Positions 38,931 through 50,652 of a stretch of 64,000 nucleotides of DNA are shown here, piece by piece; the stretch's first letter is position 1, and each line of letters begins with the position of its first letter. Source of the DNA: AP-15 sp963733945 (GTDB lineage: Bacteria > Pseudomonadota > Alphaproteobacteria > ATCC43930 > CGMCC-115725); contig CAVTFD010000035.1 of the NCBI GenBank assembly GCA_963733945.1, positions 14,448-78,447 of the forward strand. The letters run 5' to 3'. Made by a program: the position numbers and the translations under genes. A model generated the notes under the pieces. That model did no database searches, was not told the DNA's origin, and saw nothing but the letters and a program-made list of their open reading frames with translations.

Positions 38931-41900
38931 TCAGCCCAGCATTTGGCGCAACTGGCGGGCGGCGACGACCAGCATCGCAAGATCGGAGGCGCCGGCGGCG
39001 CGCATATCGGTGGTGATCGCGTCAGCCGGGGCGAGTTCGGCGGCATGCGCCTGCACCCAGGCGGCGAGCGGGTCGGCCATGCTGTTGGCGCCCTTCAGGA
39101 TCCGCTCGGCGAGATCGGCCTGCAGCGCATAAAAATCCTCGATCAAGGTGGCGGCGGCGGCCCGCTGCCAGGCGGTCTCCGCCGGCAGGCGGCGCGCCAT
39201 ATCACGCAATTCGTCGAAGGCGAAGCGGGCGCCGACCCGGTAAAAGGTTTGCGCGGCGGGGGCGATCGGCTGGGCCGCGCGTGCGGCCAATTCGCCGACC
39301 TCGAGGGAAGTGGTCAGGAATATCACCCCGCTGAGGCGCACAGCGAGCGCCTGCGGCACGCCGGCAGCAGCAAATCGTGCAGCGCGCTCATCAAACAACG
39401 CCCGCTCGCCCGGCGGCAGCAGCTCCGCCATTATCGCAGCAAGGTTTCGGACTGCCGGCCCGAAACGCGCAATTTCGCTGCCAATGTCGAGCCTATTGGC
39501 TCGCAACAGCCATCCGGCGGCATGCTCAACGACTGATCCGATCTCGAACAGCATCTCAGTCTGCATCGGGGCCGCTACCTTATTATCGAGCGCCTCGATC
39601 TCGGCCCAGAGATTCCGCAGATCGAATATTTCGCACGCGATCAAATAGGCCCGGGCGATCTCGGGCGCGGTCCGACCAGTGCGCGCCCGCATTTCGCTGA
39701 TAAAGGTGATGCCGGCACGATTGACGAGATCGTTGGTGACAGCGGTGGCGGTAATCTCGCGGCGAAGCGGGTGGGTCGGGATCAGCATCGCGAGCCGGTC
39801 GCGCAATGCCGCCGGGAAATAGCTCAGCAGCTGGTCGGCCAACTCAGGCGCGTCGGGCAGATCCGAGGCCAAAATCTCTACGTCGAGCGCTAGCTTGGCA
39901 TAGGCGAGCAATACCGCGAGCTCGGGTCGGACCAGTCCCTGGCGCTGCGCCGCGCGCAGCGGCGAGGGTTTCGTCGTCGGGGAGGAATTCGAGCGCGCGG
40001 TCGAGTCGACCCGACCGTTCGAGCTCGCGGATCAACCGCGCCTGCCGGTCGAGAGCGCCGACGCCGCGCGCCTCGGCCACCGACAGTGCTTCGCCTTGCA
40101 AGTAGTTGTCGCGCAATACCAAGGCCGCGACATCCCCGGCCATACCGTGGAGTAAGGGCTCGCGTTCCTCCGCCGCCAGCGCCCCGGCGGCAATGGCGCG
40201 GTCGATCAGAATCTTGAGGTTCACCTCGTGGTCGGAGGTGTCGACGCCGGCCGAATTGTCAATCGCATCGTTATCGATTCGGCCGCCTTTTAGGGCATAG
40301 GCGACGCGCCCGCGCTGGGTCACCCCGAGATTGGCGCCCTCGCCGATGACCTTGGCGCGAACCTCGTCAGCGTTGATGCGCAGCGCATCGTTGGCGCGGT
40401 CGCCGACCTCGGCATGGGTTTCCTGCGACGCCTTGATAAAGGTGCCGATCCCGCCGAACCACAACAAATCGACCGATGCCGCCAATAGCTTGCGGATCAG
40501 TTCAGCGGGGGTCAGCCGATCTGCGTCGACGGCGAATACGCGCTTCATCTGCGGACTGATCGCGATCGATTTGGCGCTGCGTTCGAAGACGCCGCCGCCC
40601 TCGGAGATCAGTGTGCGGTCGTAGTCCGTCCAGCTCGAACGCGGCAGGCGAAACAGACGTTCGCGCTCGACGAAGCTCCGCGCGGGGTCGGGATCGGGAT
40701 CAACAAAGACATGACGGTGATCGAAGGCAGCGAGCAGCCGCAGGTGCCGCGACATCAGCATGCCGTTGCCAAACACGTCGCCCGACATGTCGCCCACCCC
40801 AACCACGCTCAGATCGCTCGTTTCGAGGTCTCGCCCGAGTTCTCGGAAGTGGCGCTTGACGAGTTCCCAGGCGCCGCGCGCGGTGATGCCCATCGCCTTG
40901 TGGTCGTAGCCGACCGAGCCGCCAGAGGCAAAGGCGTCGCCGAGCCAGAACCCGTATTCTTCCGCGATCGCATTGGCATAGTCGGAGAATGTCGCGGTGC
41001 CCTTATCGGCCGCGACAACAAGGTATGGGTCGTCGGCGTCGTAGCGGACGACCCGCGGCGGCGGCACTATGCGGTGGCCATCGGCGCCTTCGGCGGCGAT
41101 ATTGTCGGTAAGATCGAGCAGGCCCCGTATCAAGATCTTGTAGCATTCTACCGCCTCGGCCGCGAGTTGATCGCGCAGATCGGGCGGCCGCTTGACGACA
41201 AAGCCGCCCTTCGATCCGACCGGCACGATGACCGCGTTCTTGACCGTCTGTGCCTTCATCAGGCCGAGGATCTCGGTGCGGAAATCCTCCTTTCGATCCG
41301 ACCAGCGAATCCCGCCGCGAGCGACCCTGCCGGCGCGCATGTGCACGCCCTCCATCCGCGGGCTGTAGACGTAGATTTCGAATAGCGGCCGCGGCAGCGG
41401 CAGCAGGTCGATCTCGCTGCTGGCGAGCTTGACCGCGAGATAAGGCTTTGGCTCTCCGGAAGGCAGTTGCTGAAAATAGTTCGTCCGCACGGTCTTCAGA
41501 ATGAGCGCGAGGTAGTTGCGCAGGATGCGGTCCTCATCGAGGCTTGTGACCGCATCGAGCGCGTGATCGATCGCCTGGACTTCGCCCAGCGCCGCGAGCG
41601 AGGGGTCCGCAGCGGCCGGATCAAAGCGGATCTCGAACAGCCGCACGAGCCGGGCGGCGACGTCGGGATGGGCGCCCAGCGTGTCTTCCATATAGGCTTG
41701 ACTGAACGTGGTCCCGGCTTGTCGCAGCAGCTTGGCGTAGAGGCGGAGCACTGTGACCTGGCGGCAGGAGAGTCCGCCGGCCAGCACGAGGCGGTTGAAG
41801 CCGTCGCTCTCGACTCGGCCGGTCCATACCGCGACGAGCGCCTCCTCGAAACGCGCTCTAACCGCGGCGGAAATGGCGGCCGTTGCGGCATCGCCGGCGA

Positions 41901-43795
41901 GCTCGAATTCGTGGACCCAGACAGCGCCGCGGTCGACGCTGTCGATACGGAAAGGCTCTTCGGCGACAACTCGAAGTCCGAGGTTTTCGAGCATCGGCAG
42001 CACGTCCGAAAGGATCACCTGCTGTTGTGCCCGATAGAGCCGTAGCCCGGGCCGCCCGTTCGCGGCGGGATGGAGGGAAACCTCCAATGGCGAGCCGGCC
42101 AGCGCGTTCTCGATCCGCGGCAGGTCGGCGATCGCCTGGGCGGGCTGTGTCAGGGCTTGGTACGCGATCGGGAAAGGTTTCAGGCGGCGCAGCCGGTCTT
42201 GTGCCTCAGCCTCGCCGAAAGCCTCGAGCGCGGCCTCTTCGAGGCGGTCCGACCAGTTTCGTCCTGCCTCTGCCAACCGCTTCTCGAGTTCGGCGGCATC
42301 GACCGCCGGCACCGCGCCACGGGTGGTGCGGATGATGAACTGGACGCGCGCCAGCACCGATTCATCGAGATGCGTGTAAAACGCGGAAAGCTGACCGGCA
42401 AAAGCCTGTTCGAGGATCACAGCGAAGCGCTCGGCGCAGAACGCTGTCATACCGCTCGCGCGGCACATAGACGAGGCAGGACACAAAGCGTTCGAGCGGG
42501 TCGCAGCGGATGAACAGCGCGATGCGCTGCCGCTCCTGCAAATTGAGGATGCCGATGACCGTCTCGAATAGCTGGTCTTCGCCGCTCTGAAACAGCTCGT
42601 CGCGCGGCAAAGTGTCGAGGATGTGCAGCAGGGCCTTGCCGTCATGTCCGGTCGGCGACAGCCCGGCGCGCGCGACTATATGGCGGACTTTGCGCCGCAG
42701 CAGCGGGATCGCGCGTGGGCTGCAGCTGTAGGAGATCGAGGTGAACAGCCCGAGAAACAGCCGGACGCCGACGACATTCCCGTTTGCGTCGAACCGGCGC
42801 AGGCCGATCGCATCCATGTGCGCAGTGCGATGAACCGTGGCGCGGCGGTTCGATTTGGTGATGATCAGAAGCTCGCGGCGGCGGACGAAATCCTGCACGT
42901 CGGGCGGCAGCGAGGACAGGTCGCGCAGCCCGCCGAAGACCCGATAGCCGGGATTGCATAAAATTCCGAGCGCCGGTCGGGTCGGTTCGGCCGCACCGTT
43001 GAAGTCGTATTCGCGGTAGCCGAGAAAGGTAAAGTTGTCGTCGTCGAGCCAGCGCAGAAAATCCTGGACTTCGGCGAGTTCGGCTGCCGGCGCCGGGAGT
43101 CCGGGCGGGCCGGGCAGTTCGTCGAGCAGTGCGCGCAGGGTCTCGCGCATTGGCTGCCAGTCGGTGACCGCGGCCCGGACGTCGCCGAGGACGCCCGCCA
43201 AGGTCTGCGTCAGGAGCGCGAGGTTCGCCGGATCGGGTTCACGGGTGATCTCGATGTGCATCCACGATTCGCGCGAACCAGCGGCGTCGGTCTTGCCGAT
43301 CTCGTGCAGCCGGCCGCCCGGAAGGCGTTCGACGGTCAGGATCGGATGGATCACGAGATGGACGACGCGGTCGCCGGCGTTTATCGCCCCGGTCACCGAA
43401 TCGACGAGAAACGGCATGTCGTCATTGACGATCTCGACGATCGTGTGCGCTGAGGACCAGCCATCGGCCGCGATTTCGGGGTTGTAGACTCGGATCTTGG
43501 CCTGGCCCGGACGGCGGCGCTCCGCAAAATGCCACAGCGACAGCGCGGCCCCGCTCAGGTCGCGCGGGCTGCGCCCGACGACGTCAGCCGGCGGCGCATG
43601 TTCGTAGTAGGCGCCGATGACCCGCTCTGCGGTGGCGTGGTCCGCCGGGTCGAGCACCTCTTTGGCGAGCGCCACCGCCTTGCGGACGAGCTTTGCCTTC
43701 TTCGCTTCAGCCGGCGGCTTGGCTTGGCTGGTCGCCTTGGTTTCGGCAGCGTCTTTGCGGTCGCCTGGCGGCGACAGTTCGATCGTGTCGGTCAT
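38931..43795 (-). pseudogene. gdhB: NAD-specific glutamate dehydrogenase (large type), two frameshifts
   Basis: About 1620 residues after repair, the length of the 180-kDa-type NAD-GDH that deaminates glutamate to 2-oxoglutarate. The N-terminal frame (43795 to about 42433) holds the ACT-like regulatory part. The middle frame (about 42433 to 39960) has the catalytic core with GRVARGGIRWSDRKEDFRTE, VKNAVIVPVGSKGGFVVKR, DKGTATFSDYAN and VGVGDMSGDVFGNGML. The last frame (about 39960 to 38931) is the helical C-terminal region. Each break is repaired by deleting one base (a doubled G near 42433; a CGCGCGG tract near 39960). Probably intact in the organism. Convergent with acs and divergent from the cyclase gene. 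Confidence 0.88.
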
Positions 43796-43914
43796 CGAGC
43801 CTTAGAGACTGGCTACTCCCTTGCGTCCGGGCAAGGTGTTTAACGCGTCGAGGATTGTGGAAAGTGCCGCCGGACTGGGCGATGATGTGGGCGGCTCGTC
43901 TTCGCGACCGGCAT

Positions 43915-46135
43915 ATGCGCCTGTTCTCCAATCTTCGCCGCGGCGGTCTCTATCTGCTGCCGCTCGCGGTCCTGCTCATCGCGATCAGCGCCCGGATCGT
44001 TGCTCCGGATCTGCTCGACCGGCTGTCGCTGATCGCGTTCGACCTCTACCAGCGCGCTCTGCCGCGCGTGCCCGGGGATTCGCCGATTCGGATCGTCGAC
44101 ATCGATGATCAAAGCCTCGCCAAGATCGGCCAATGGCCGTGGCCGCGCACGATCGTGGCGCAACTGGTCGAGCGCCTAGCTACGGCCGGCGCGGCGGTCG
44201 TCGCCTTCGACATCGATTTTGCCGAACCGGACCGGACCTCGCCCAAAATGCTGCTGCCGTTGATCACCCGTAACGGCGTCGACCCGGCAGACGCGGAAAA
44301 GCTGCTGTCGGCATTGCCCGATCCTGATCAGCGGCTGGCGATGGCGATGCGCAAGGTGCCGGTAGTGACGGGGTTCATCCTGACCGGTCAGGGTGAGAGG
44401 CGGCCCCCTGCGGCGAAAGCCGGCTTCGCCTTTACCGGCGATGACCCGCTCGGCCATGTCGACAATTTTACCAAGGTGGTTGCCACCCTTCCGGTGCTTG
44501 GAAGCGGCGGCCGCCGGCGATGGGTTTCTCAACCAGCTTCCCGAGTGGGATAATGTCGTCCGCCGAGTGCCGCTGATCCTGACATTCGACGGCCAAGCCT
44601 ATCCATCGCTTGCCGCCGAGGCGCTGCGCCTCGCGGTCGGCGCCACGACCTATATCGGCCGCGCCGCCGGCGCCAATGGCGAAAAGGATTTTGGTGAAGA
44701 TACCGGACTGACCGCAATCCGCATCGGTCCTTTGACGATCCCGACCGACGCCTCCGGACGAGTTTGGCTGCATTATGCGCCGGATGAGTCCGACCGCACC
44801 GTCTCCGCCGCCGATGTGCTGGCCGGCACCGTCGATCCGGCGCTGTTTGCCGGACATATCGTTCTGATCGGAACTTCGGCTGCCGGCGTCATCAACGATC
44901 TGCAGGCGACCCCGCTCGCGGGTGCGGTACCGGGGGTCGAGATCCACGCCCAGCTGCTCGACGAAATCCTCCAAGGGGATTATCTGACGCGCCCCGATTG
45001 GGCGATCGGCGCCGAAATCCTGTTCGCGCTGCTGGTCGGTGCCGGTTTGATCTTTGTCCTGCCGCGGATCGGCGCGCTGCCGAGCGCCATGCTCGGCGGC
45101 GTCTCGGTCGCGGCGGCATTCGGCGGGTCATGGTTTGCCTTCAAGTACGCGCATTGGCTGATCGACCCGGTCTATCCCTGGGCGGTTCTGACCCTCGTCT
45201 ATCTGGTAGCGAGCCTGCTCGGCTACCTGCGCGCCGAGGCGCGCCAGCGCGAGATCCGCGGCGCCTTCTCGCACTACATGTCGCCGCAATATATCGAGGA
45301 ACTGGCCGCGCACCCCGAAAAGCTCGTCCTCGGCGGCGAGATGCGGATCATGACGATCATGTTCTGCGACATCCGCGGGTTTACCAGCCGCGCCGAGGGT
45401 ATGGACGCCCAGACCTTGACGCACTTCATGAATACTTTTCTGTCGCCGATGACCGAAATCATTACTGAGGAAAAGGGCACGATCGACAAATACATCGGCG
45501 ACTGCATCATGGCGTTCTGGAACGCTCCGCTCGACGATCCCGACCACGCCAAAAACGCGGTTCGCGCGGCCCAGTTGATGCGTCGTAAGCTTGTCGATTT
45601 GAACCGGACGTGGGAGGGAGAGGCGGCGGCGTCCGGGAAGCTATTCCGGCCCGTTCAGATGGGCATCGGCATCAATACCGGCGAATGCTGCGTTGGCAAT
45701 TTCGGGTCGGAGCAGCACTTCGACTATTCGCTGCTGGGCGACCCGGTCAACCTGGCCTCGCGCCTGGAGGGGCTCGGCAAGGTCTACGGCATAGATCTGG
45801 TGATCGGCGAGGAGACGGTAACGCATCTCGACGACCCGGCGTTGATCGAGGTCGATCTCGTCGCGGTCAAAGGCAAGACCCAGGCCGGTCGCGTCTATAC
45901 GTTGCCGCCGGAAAGGATCGAGGAGGGTGAGTTCGGAGACCGGCATTCGGAACTGCTCAGTGCCTATCGCCACCAAGAATGGGGAGCGGCGCTGCGGCTT
46001 CTCGACGACGGGCGTCTGGTTGCGGCGCGCCATCTCGCCCCGGTCTATGACCTCTACCGGCGGCGAATCGCCCACTTCCAGTCGGAAGCCCCGCCGGCTA
46101 ACTGGGACGGCGTGTTCACCGCCGAGGAGAAATGA
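43915..46135 (+). pseudogene. CHASE2-domain adenylate/guanylate cyclase, one frameshift
   Basis: A membrane receptor cyclase: an N-terminal membrane segment (LYLLPLAVLLIAISARIV), an extracytoplasmic CHASE2 sensor (IRIVDIDDQSLAKIGQWPWP to VPLILTFDGQAYPSLAAEAL and VLIGTSAAGV), three transmembrane helices, and a class III cyclase domain (TIMFCDIRGFTSRAEG, CVGNFGSEQHFDYSLLGDPV). The frame breaks at GG 44500-44501; removing one G joins ATLPVLE to AAAAGDGFLNQLPEW. The start is uncertain: ATG 43915 (MRLFSNLRRGG) or ATG 43882/43885. Which signal it senses is unknown. It would make cAMP for a downstream regulator. Confidence 0.83.
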
Positions 46136-46328
46136 TCGCTGCAGTAAGTAATGTTAACTTGCCAATTCGTCGCCGTCTAATGTTGTAAATTTACCAACTT
46201 TATGTCAGTTCGTAACAAAATTGCCTTTATTTGCGGCGCTTTTTCGGCGATAATCACCGCATGGGAGAGTCGGGCATCGGGGATGAAACCCGTCACGGCG
46301 GCCACCGCCGCCCAAGGAGCGCGCACCA

Positions 46329-46532
46329 ATGAGTGTCATGGAGTTTCAGGTGTGCCGGCGCGGACGCGAAGCGCGGTGGGTAGTCACGCTCGGAAATGCC
46401 GTCTACGGCGCGTATCTCGACAAGGAGCAGGCATTGCTCGATGCGGTAGACGCCGCGCGCGATGCGCTCGCGGCCGGCCGCGAAGCTCAGGTATGGGTTA
46501 GGGACCGAACGAGCGCGGCTCGGGTGTTCTGA
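46329..46532 (+). CDS. Small conserved-type protein of 67 residues
   Basis: Starts MSVMEFQVCRRGREARWVVT and continues with a predicted beta strand, then a helix (KEQALLDAVDAARDALAAG) and a final strand (AQVWVRDR). This beta-alpha-beta layout resembles the small DUF2188-like proteins, although I cannot assign it firmly. AAGGAG lies 8 bases upstream of the ATG, which supports translation. It lies behind an AT-rich 190-base intergenic region and is convergent with glgC. Confidence 0.6.
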   Translation: MSVMEFQVCRRGREARWVVTLGNAVYGAYLDKEQALLDAVDAARDALAAGREAQVWVRDRTSAARVF

Positions 46533-46551
46533 GGCACGGCCTGAACTTCTC

Positions 46552-46568
46552 GCCGAACATTTTTCGGC
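46552..46568. terminator. Small hairpin between convergent genes
   Basis: GCCGAA (46552-46557) pairs with TTCGGC (46563-46568) around CATTT. It lies between the 67-residue protein and the end of glgC and could stop transcription from either side, but the stem is short and no clear T-run follows. Confidence 0.3.
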
Positions 46569-46614
46569 ATACCATTGGCTCAGACACCGGATCGCATCGG
46601 CGCCGGCGGACGGC

Positions 46615-47880
46615 TCAGTCGAGCGCGGCCAGCATTTCGGCGGTAACAAGGGTAACGCCGGCGTCGGTTCGGTAGAAGCGACTGGCATCGAGATCGGGGT
46701 CCTCGCCGATCACCAGCCCCTCGCTGATCCGGCAGCCGCGGTCGATGACGACCTTGGTCAGCCGCGCATGGCGGCCGACCTCGACCTCGGGCAGCAGCAC
46801 CGCCTCGCGAGTCTGGGCGTAGGAATTGACCCGGCAGTTCGAAAACATCAACGACCGTCTGACCGTGCCCCCGGAAACGATGCAACCGCCTGAAACCATC
46901 GAATCGACCGCCATACCGCGCCGGTCGTTGTCGTCGAATACGAATTTGGCCGGCGGCAATTGCTGCTGATAGGTCCAGATCGGCCAGTTGGGATCGTAGA
47001 TGTCGAGCGAGGGGACCGGCATCACCAGATCGAGATTGGCCGCCCAATAGGAATCGATGGTCCCGACATCGCGCCAATAGGAATCGGCCTCCGGCGTCGT
47101 CTTAACGCAGCTCTCGTCGAACGAATGCGCAACCGCGAGCCCGCGGCTCACCAGTTTCGGAATGATGTCCTTGCCGAAATCATGGCTCGATTCGGGATCT
47201 TGGTGATCGCGTTCGAGCTCGGCATAGAGAAACTCGGCGGTGAAGACATAGACGCCCATGCTGGCGAGTACTCGGTCGGGCTTGCCGGAGATCGCCGGCG
47301 GATGGCGCGGCTTTTCCTGGAAATCGACGATCCGCATCGTCTCGTCGACCGCCATGACTCCGAAACCCGATGCTTCTGCCAGCGGCACCTCGACGCAGGC
47401 GACCGTGCAGTCGGCGCCCCGGTCGACGTGATCGGCCAGCATGTTCGAGTAATCCATCTTGTAGATGTGGTCGCCGGCCAATACCAAAAAGTATGTCGGG
47501 TTGGCGGCGCGCAGGATATCGTAGTTTTGATGGACGGCGTCGGCGGTGCCGCGATACCACGTCGCCTCGTCGAGCCGCTGCTGCGCCGGCAACAGGTCGA
47601 GGAACTCGCCCATCTCCGGGCGCAGAAACGACCATCCCATCTGCAAGTGGCGCAACAAACTGTGCGCCTTGTATTGGGTCAAAACCGCGATGCGCCGGAC
47701 CCCCGAATTGAGGCAGTTCGACAAGGTGAAGTCGATCAGGCGGAACTTGCCGCCGAAAAACACCGCCGGCTTGGCCCGCCGGTCGGTCAGCTGTTTCAGC
47801 CGGCTGCCGCGGCCGCCGGCGAGAACTAGGGCGAGCGCCTGCCGCGCCAGCCGTTGTTGGATGCGCGCGCCCGACAGCAT
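46615..47880 (-). CDS. glgC: Glucose-1-phosphate adenylyltransferase
   Basis: A 421-residue ADP-glucose pyrophosphorylase, the committed step of bacterial glycogen synthesis. Motifs: VLAGGRGSRLKQLTDRRAKP (nucleotide and allosteric site) near the N-terminus, WYRGTADAVHQN, YFLVLAGDHIYKMDY with the catalytic Asp, and FQEKP. The C-terminal part is the left-handed beta-helix regulatory domain. GGGAGG precedes ATG 47880. No other glycogen gene is adjacent, so it appears to be a single-gene unit. Confidence 0.95.
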   Translation of the reverse strand: MLSGARIQQRLARQALALVLAGGRGSRLKQLTDRRAKPAVFFGGKFRLIDFTLSNCLNSGVRRIAVLTQYKAHSLLRHLQMGWSFLRPEMGEFLDLLPAQQRLDEATWYRGTADAVHQNYDILRAANPTYFLVLAGDHIYKMDYSNMLADHVDRGADCTVACVEVPLAEASGFGVMAVDETMRIVDFQEKPRHPPAISGKPDRVLASMGVYVFTAEFLYAELERDHQDPESSHDFGKDIIPKLVSRGLAVAHSFDESCVKTTPEADSYWRDVGTIDSYWAANLDLVMPVPSLDIYDPNWPIWTYQQQLPPAKFVFDDNDRRGMAVDSMVSGGCIVSGGTVRRSLMFSNCRVNSYAQTREAVLLPEVEVGRHARLTKVVIDRGCRISEGLVIGEDPDLDASRFYRTDAGVTLVTAEMLAALD

Positions 47881-48006
47881 GTTCGCCTCCCTTTGCCTCG
47901 GCCGCGTTGCGGCGGTTACACGATAACGCTCGGATGGGAACGCCTTGGTATCTCGGTCAACTGGACCGCGCCCGCCGACGCCTGCGCCAGCTCCGCTCGC
48001 GGCTGC

Positions 48007-49329
48007 TCACAGAATGAATTTGGACAAGTCGGCGTTTTGGGCAAGCGCGCCGACCTGCTCGCGGACATAATCGCGGTCGATCTGGACCAGGGTCCCGTTG
48101 GGCCGGTCCGAGGCGGTGAAGCTGATCTCTTCCAACAGCCGTTCGAGGATCGTGTGCAGGCGCCGCGCGCCGATATTCTCGACCGCGGTGTTGATCTCCT
48201 CGGCCAGCAGCGCCAGCTCGTCGATCGCCGCCTCGTCGAAATCGAGGGTGACGCCTTCGGTCGCCAGCAATGCCTTGTATTGCTTGATCAGGCTCGCCTC
48301 GGGCTCGACCAGGATGCGCCGGAAATCGCTGCGGTCGAGCGCCTTCAATTCGACCCGGATCGGCAGCCGCCCCTGCAATTCGGGCAGCAGATCGGAGGGC
48401 TTCGCCTGGTGAAACGCGCCCGAGGCGATGAACAGGATGTGGTCGGTCTTGACCGCCCCGTGCTTGGTCGCGACAGTCGTGCCTTCGATCAACGGCAACA
48501 GGTCGCGCTGGACGCCCTCGCGGCTGACATCGGCGCCGCCGCCGCCGGCGCGCTCGCCGCGCCCACTGATCTTGTCGATCTCGTCGATGAAGACGATGCC
48601 GTTCTGCTCGACGGCGCCGATCGCCTCGCGCACGACCATTTCTTGATCGAGGAGCTTGTCGCTCTCCTCGGCGATCAACACGCGGTGACTGTCGGCGACC
48701 GTCATCTTCTTCGGCTTCGAGCGGGTGCCGAAGGTCTTGCCGAAAATGTCGCCGAGGTTGAGCATTCCCATCTGCGCGCCGGGCATGCCCGGGATCTCGA
48801 AGGTCGGCAAATTGGCCGCCGCACTTTCCTGCACCGCGACCTCGATTTCGCGCTCGTCGAGCGCTCCCTCGCGCAACTGCTTGCGGAATTTCTGACGCGT
48901 ATCGGCGCTGGCAGTCGAGCCGACCAGCGCTTCGAGCACGCGCTCCTCGGCGGCCAGCTCGGCTTTGGGCTCGACCTCCTTGCGCAGCCGCTCGCGGGTC
49001 ATCGCGATCGCGATCTCGACCAGGTCGCGCACGATCTGCTCGACGTCGCGGCCGACATAGCCGACTTCGGTAAATTTGGTCGCCTCGACCTTGACGAACG
49101 GGGCTTGCGCGAGTTGGGCGAGGCGGCGGGCGATCTCGGTCTTGCCGCAGCCGGTCGGGCCGATCATCAGGATATTTTTGGGTAATACTTCTTCGCGCAG
49201 CTCGGGGGCGAGCTGCTGACGGCGCCAGCGGTTTCTGAGTGCGATCGCAACTGCACGCTTGGCGTCGTGCTGGCCGACGATGTAGCGGTCAAGCTCGGAA
49301 ACAATCTCGCGCGGGCTGAAAGATGGCAT
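48007..49329 (-). CDS. hslU: ATP-dependent protease ATPase subunit HslU
   Basis: A 440-residue AAA+ unfoldase (ClpY) that feeds substrates to HslV. The Walker A GPTGCGKT is at residues 57-64, followed by the pore loop region KFTEVGYVGRDVE, a helical I-domain (about 110-230), Walker B VFIDEIDKISG and the sensor region. The C-terminal helix ends in ADLSKFIL, which docks into HslV. It starts 6 bases after hslV stops, so the two are cotranscribed. Confidence 0.96.
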   Translation of the reverse strand: MPSFSPREIVSELDRYIVGQHDAKRAVAIALRNRWRRQQLAPELREEVLPKNILMIGPTGCGKTEIARRLAQLAQAPFVKVEATKFTEVGYVGRDVEQIVRDLVEIAIAMTRERLRKEVEPKAELAAEERVLEALVGSTASADTRQKFRKQLREGALDEREIEVAVQESAAANLPTFEIPGMPGAQMGMLNLGDIFGKTFGTRSKPKKMTVADSHRVLIAEESDKLLDQEMVVREAIGAVEQNGIVFIDEIDKISGRGERAGGGGADVSREGVQRDLLPLIEGTTVATKHGAVKTDHILFIASGAFHQAKPSDLLPELQGRLPIRVELKALDRSDFRRILVEPEASLIKQYKALLATEGVTLDFDEAAIDELALLAEEINTAVENIGARRLHTILERLLEEISFTASDRPNGTLVQIDRDYVREQVGALAQNADLSKFIL

Positions 49330-49335
49330 CGGACG

Positions 49336-49890
49336 TCAGTTGTCGAGTTTCTCTAAGGTGATCTTGTCGTTGGTATAGATGCAGATCCCGGCGGCGATTG
49401 CCATCGCGCGGCGCGTTATTTCTTCGGCGTCGAGGCCGTCAACGCCGATCAGGGCCCGCGCTGCAGCCAGCGCGTAGCCGCCGCCCGAGCCGATGCCGAT
49501 GATCCCGTCCTCGGGTTCGAGCACGTCGCCGGTTCCCGACAGGATCAAGGATACGCTCTTGTCGGCCACTGCCATCATCGCTTCGAGGCGGCGCAGATAG
49601 CGGTCGGTACGCCAATCCTTGGCGAGCTCGACACAGGCGCGGGGCAATTGTCCGGCATATTGCTCGAGCTTGGCCTCGAGCCGCTCAAACAAGGCGATCG
49701 CGTCAGCAGTGGCGCCGGCAAAGCCGGCGATCACCGATCCGCTGGCCAGCCGCCGCAATTTGCGCGCGTTCGACTTCATCACCGTCTGGCCCATTGTGAC
49801 TTGACCGTCGCCCGCAACCACGACCTGGCCGCCCTTGCGGACGCACAGGATCGTCGTGCCATGCCAAGTGTTGCTGTCGAAGTTTTCCAT
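49336..49890 (-). CDS. hslV: ATP-dependent protease proteolytic subunit HslV
   Basis: A 184-residue proteasome-like peptidase (ClpQ). The propeptide is cut before the first Thr of the TTILCVRKGG segment, making that Thr the nucleophile. GDGQVTMGQTVMK and GSGGGYALAAARAL are conserved blocks. It is divergent from the histidine operon across about 160 bases, a common arrangement in alphaproteobacteria. Confidence 0.95.
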   Translation of the reverse strand: MENFDSNTWHGTTILCVRKGGQVVVAGDGQVTMGQTVMKSNARKLRRLASGSVIAGFAGATADAIALFERLEAKLEQYAGQLPRACVELAKDWRTDRYLRRLEAMMAVADKSVSLILSGTGDVLEPEDGIIGIGSGGGYALAAARALIGVDGLDAEEITRRAMAIAAGICIYTNDKITLEKLDN

Positions 49891-50052
49891 GCGCTTTTTC
49901 GGGAATCTGGCGCTGCGGGCGCTTGAAACTCTGAAGACTGAGATGTGGGCGCAACGGGTTCATGGTCAAGCCGACCGTCGGACAGTGGCAAGCGCGGCCC
50001 GGAATTGCTAAATAGACTGGGTCGCGGTCCAGCGGCGATAGAGGAGAGCATC

Positions 50053-50652
50053 GTGCGGGTGGCTACGGTCGAACGCAACACCAAGGAAACGCAAATCAGC
50101 GGCCGGGTCGATCTCGACGGCAGCGGCGCCGCCGAAATATCGACCGGTATCGGCTTCCTCGATCACATGCTCGAACAGTTGGCCAAGCACAGCCTGATCG
50201 ACGTCAAACTGCAGGCAGCCGGCGATCTGCATATCGATTTTCATCACACCACCGAAGACACCGGCTATGTCGTCGGCGAGGCGGTATCGAAGGCTCTGGG
50301 GAGCCGCGCCGGCATTGCGCGCTACGGGTACGCGGTAATCCCGATGGACGAAACTTTGACACGCGTCAGCCTAGACGCCTCGAACCGACCCTATCTGGTG
50401 TGGAAGGTGGCGTTTACCCGACCGAAACTCGGCGAGATGGATACTGAGTTGTTCAAGGAGTGGTTCCAGGCCTTTGCCCAGTCGGCGGGGGTCACGCTTC
50501 ATGTCGAGAACCTCTATGGCGAGAACAACCATCACATCGTCGAATCCTGCTTCAAGGGTCTCGCCCGGGCATTGCGCCAGGCGGTCGAGGTCGATCCGCG
50601 GCGGCAGGGAGCGGTTCCGTCGACCAAGGGCGTCCTCGGCGGCACCTTGTGA
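50053..50652 (+). CDS. hisB: Imidazoleglycerol-phosphate dehydratase
   Basis: A 199-residue dehydratase, a middle step of histidine synthesis (IGP to imidazole-acetol phosphate), of the single-domain type without the phosphatase fusion. Metal-binding His motifs are GFLDHMLEQLAKHSLID, HIDFHHTTEDTGYVVGEA and GENNHHIVESCFKGLARALR. I chose GTG 50053 because GAGGAG lies upstream and no ATG fits; an earlier in-frame ATG at 49945 would add unrelated residues. The stop overlaps hisH by one base (TGATG). Confidence 0.94.
   Translation: MRVATVERNTKETQISGRVDLDGSGAAEISTGIGFLDHMLEQLAKHSLIDVKLQAAGDLHIDFHHTTEDTGYVVGEAVSKALGSRAGIARYGYAVIPMDETLTRVSLDASNRPYLVWKVAFTRPKLGEMDTELFKEWFQAFAQSAGVTLHVENLYGENNHHIVESCFKGLARALRQAVEVDPRRQGAVPSTKGVLGGTL

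Noticed and set aside
44480..44520. Programmed frameshifting as an explanation for the cyclase and similar breaks
   Set aside because: No classic slippery heptamer with a downstream structure was seen, and the many breaks across unrelated genes fit sequence error better.
47854..49185. A 443-codon open frame opposite hslU
   Set aside because: Antisense shadow with Leu/Asp/Gln-rich composition; hslU is unambiguous.
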